Below the pieces are notes generated by a model. The model saw nothing but the letters and a program-made list of their open reading frames with translations. It did not search any database and had not been told where the DNA came from. A stretch of 64,000 bases of DNA from Arthrobacter cavernae (lineage in GTDB: Bacteria > Actinomycetota > Actinomycetes > Actinomycetales > Micrococcaceae): NCBI RefSeq assembly GCF_017368795.1, contig NZ_JAFNLL010000013.1, positions 1 to 64,000 of the forward strand. The letters run 5' to 3'. Made by a program: the position numbers and the translations under genes. The stretch's first letter is position 1, and each line of letters starts with the position of its first letter. Below are positions 62,149 to 64,000 of the stretch, piece after piece.

Positions 62149-63555
62149 ATGAACGCACTGCCCTCATCAACCAAGGCCCCATCAACTGATGCGGCCCGCA
62201 CCAAGACAGTCCGCTGGGTGATGGCCATCGCTGCCGCAGCCCTGCTCTTTGACGGCTACGACCTGGTTGTCTATGGAACCGTCGTCTCGACCCTGCTGCG
62301 CGACCCCAGCCAGCTCGGTTCTTTGGATGCTGCCCAGGCTGGGGCCCTGGGCAGCTACGCGCTCATGGGCGTCATGGTGGGCGCGCTTGCCGCCGGCGCC
62401 GTGGGTGACTTCCTGGGCCGGCGGAAACTCATGCTCATCAACATCGTCTGGTTCTCCGTCGGCATGGCATTCACGGCCATGGCCACCGCCGTCCCGGTGT
62501 TCGGCCTGTTCCGGTTCCTCACCGGGGTCGGCGTGGGAGCGCTCGTCGCCACGGCCGGCGCCGTCGTGGCAGAGTTCGCCCCGGCCGGCAAACGAAACTT
62601 CTACAACGCGATCGTCTACTCGGGAGTGCCCGCGGGAGGGCTGCTCGCTTCCCTGCTGGCTATCGTGCTGAACGGCATCACCGACTGGCGTGGCCTGTTC
62701 ATGATCGGCGCGCTGCCTCTCGTCATCCTGTTTCCCCTGGCACTCCTGAAGCTGCCCGAGTCACCCCGCTGGTTGCTGGCCCGGGGCCGCACGGAACAAG
62801 CGCTCAGCCTCTCGGCCAAGACCGGCATCCCGCTCCAGGACGGAACCTTCTACGCCGGCCCGGCCTCGGGACGGTCCCGGTTCTCCGTGCAGCCGCCCGC
62901 TGCCGTGCGCAAGGACGGACGCCCCCTCACCGGCTTCGCGGCCCTTGCCTCCGGGAACTACCGCACGCCCACCATCCTCCTTGGATGCATGAGCTTCTGC
63001 GGCCTGCTCCTGACGTATGGCCTGAACACCTGGCTACCGGAAATCATGGGACAGCATGGCTACGGTAAGACCTACTCCCTGAGCTTCCTGCTGGCCCTGA
63101 ACGCCGGAGCCGTGATCGGCGGACTCCTGGCATCGCGGTCCGCGGACCGGTTTGGCCCCAAAGCCATCGTGTCCACCACGTTCGTCATCGCCGCCGCGTC
63201 CTTGGTACTGCTTACGCTGGGCTTCCCCCTGCCTGTGTTGCTCATCGCTGTGGCCTTTGCTGGCGTGGGCAGTCTCGGCACGCAGGTCCTTGTCTATGGC
63301 TTCGTGTCCAACTACTACCCCACTCCATCCCGCACAGCCGGCGTCGCTTGGTGTGCAGGCTTTGGCCGACTGGGCGGAATCGGGGGCCCCTTGGTGGGTG
63401 GCTTCCTGATCAGCTCTCAACTGCCGAGCAACGCGGCGTTCTTCGTTTTCGCCGGCGTGGCCCTTGCCGGAGGGCTTGTCACCCTGTTCGTCCGCCGGCA
63501 TGAGCCGGCCAGCGAAAACCTTCAGCACGCCGATCAGGTCCGGCTTCCTGCGTAG
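62149..63555 (+). CDS. benK: benzoate MFS transporter
   Basis: This is a 468-residue aromatic acid:proton symporter with the LLFDGYDLVVYG motif in helix 1 and GDFLGRRKLM in loop 2-3, both features of the AAHS family with BenK and PcaK. ATG 62149 with GGAG upstream is preferred over ATG 62137. Position after benD indicates benzoate. Confidence 0.92.
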   Translation: MNALPSSTKAPSTDAARTKTVRWVMAIAAAALLFDGYDLVVYGTVVSTLLRDPSQLGSLDAAQAGALGSYALMGVMVGALAAGAVGDFLGRRKLMLINIVWFSVGMAFTAMATAVPVFGLFRFLTGVGVGALVATAGAVVAEFAPAGKRNFYNAIVYSGVPAGGLLASLLAIVLNGITDWRGLFMIGALPLVILFPLALLKLPESPRWLLARGRTEQALSLSAKTGIPLQDGTFYAGPASGRSRFSVQPPAAVRKDGRPLTGFAALASGNYRTPTILLGCMSFCGLLLTYGLNTWLPEIMGQHGYGKTYSLSFLLALNAGAVIGGLLASRSADRFGPKAIVSTTFVIAAASLVLLTLGFPLPVLLIAVAFAGVGSLGTQVLVYGFVSNYYPTPSRTAGVAWCAGFGRLGGIGGPLVGGFLISSQLPSNAAFFVFAGVALAGGLVTLFVRRHEPASENLQHADQVRLPA

Positions 63556-63572
63556 TCATAGACTTGGAAACG

Positions 63573-64000
63573 ATGCCCGACCATGACCCTGACCTCTTCG
63601 CCGGACGCACCGCGGAGATCCAGCACCTGCAGGAACTGCTCCAGTCTGTCCGCTCCGGAGCCCCCGGAGTGGCCGTCATCCGCGGCGACCAAGGTTTGGG
63701 CAAGACCTCCCTGGTGGAACACGTCCTCCGCCTGGATGCGATCACAGGAAACCCGTCAACCGTCCTCCGGGCGGCGGGAGCTGTCTGGGAGCGCGACAGT
63801 GACTTCGGGGTCATTCGGCAGCTGCTCCTCTCGCCTCGACTCCATCCGCGTCGACACGATGCTGCGCCACTCAAACCCGCGGCCCCGCGGCTGCCCAGCG
63901 AGTACGGAGATGTTCTTCTTTCGGAAGTTTCCCGACTCGCCGGCGAGACTGATCACGCGCTGGTTCTCTGGATCGACGATATCCAGTGGGCAGACCGCCC
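63573..64000 (+). CDS. benR: LuxR/AAA-type regulator, N-terminus (BenR-like), runs off right edge
   Basis: An ATG 17 bases after benK opens a frame with no stop to the window end (142 codons). It has FAGRTAEIQHLQELL, Walker A GDQGLGKTS at 38-46 and a Walker B stretch ALVLWIDDIQWAD near 129-141, the ATPase domain of large LuxR (LAL/STAND) regulators. In Corynebacterium the benABCDK genes are controlled by such a LuxR-type BenR. The C-terminal helix-turn-helix is outside the window, so this is by context. Confidence 0.75.
   Translation, partial: MPDHDPDLFAGRTAEIQHLQELLQSVRSGAPGVAVIRGDQGLGKTSLVEHVLRLDAITGNPSTVLRAAGAVWERDSDFGVIRQLLLSPRLHPRRHDAAPLKPAAPRLPSEYGDVLLSEVSRLAGETDHALVLWIDDIQWADR

Overview
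The window reads as chromosome or large replicon of a high-GC actinobacterium, most likely a soil member of the Micrococcaceae (Arthrobacter and relatives). The reasons are GTG and TTG starts behind AAGGAGG-type ribosome sites, tight ATGA and GTGA gene overlaps, a pcaHGBDC gene order, a LuxR-type gene behind benK, and a phosphorylation-first cresol cluster of the kind known in Corynebacterium. This taxonomic call is inference. No rRNA, tRNA, CRISPR array or complete mobile element is visible. Almost every gene is catabolic.

Region A (1-18.4 kb) looks like one regulon for a ketone or alicyclic substrate. A minus-strand run holds two SDRs, an ABC permease, a LysR gene broken by a one-base frameshift, an NDP-forming acyl-CoA synthetase, a three-gene biotin-dependent acyl-CoA carboxylase, a quinone-oxidoreductase-type reductase, a substrate-binding lipoprotein, and a kinase abutting an acyl-CoA dehydrogenase. 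A divergent plus-strand operon holds the ABC ATPase, two alpha/beta hydrolases around a Baeyer-Villiger monooxygenase (BVMO), and an SDR, and ends in a very strong terminator. A LysR-type box lies about 65 bases before a predicted start of transcription between the two arms. The inferred route is alcohol to ketone, ketone to ester or lactone, then hydroxy acid, hydroxyacyl-CoA, phosphoryl-acyl-CoA and enoyl-CoA.

Region B (18.4-32.4 kb) is a patchwork. It holds a C-terminal scrap of an acyl-CoA dehydrogenase, an enoyl-CoA hydratase, fragments of IS982-like and IS630-like transposases around an MFS gene, a YeiH-type exporter with a divergent LysR gene, and a beta-oxidation operon (glutaryl-CoA-dehydrogenase-like enzyme, thiolase, hydratase, 3-hydroxyacyl-CoA dehydrogenase, second acyl-CoA dehydrogenase). 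A small unknown gene and two MFS transporters follow.

Region C (32.4-49 kb, all minus strand) is a p-cresol/4-hydroxybenzoate/protocatechuate superoperon. The cre-type genes (P450 creJ, PEP-synthase-like creI and creH, SDR, ferredoxin, ferredoxin reductase, HD phosphohydrolase, aldehyde dehydrogenase) would turn 4-cresol into 4-hydroxybenzoate through phosphorylated intermediates. PobA makes protocatechuate and PcaHGBDC carries it to beta-ketoadipate. The following pcaF is cut to 24 codons, and pcaIJ is absent from the window. Two IclR regulators sit here, with three 15-bp palindromes of one design near them.

Region D (49-52 kb) is an accessory scar: an internally deleted rifamycin ADP-ribosyltransferase, an esterase, an AAA+/winged-helix ATPase with four tandem TTTCAC repeats in its leader, and a HipB-like antitoxin broken by a stop codon. 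Region E (52-64 kb) is the benzyl alcohol/benzoate/catechol block. LysR-catB-catA-catC-alcohol dehydrogenase-aldehyde dehydrogenase runs on minus, divergent from benABCD-benK and the start of a LuxR/AAA regulator (benR-like) that leaves the right edge.
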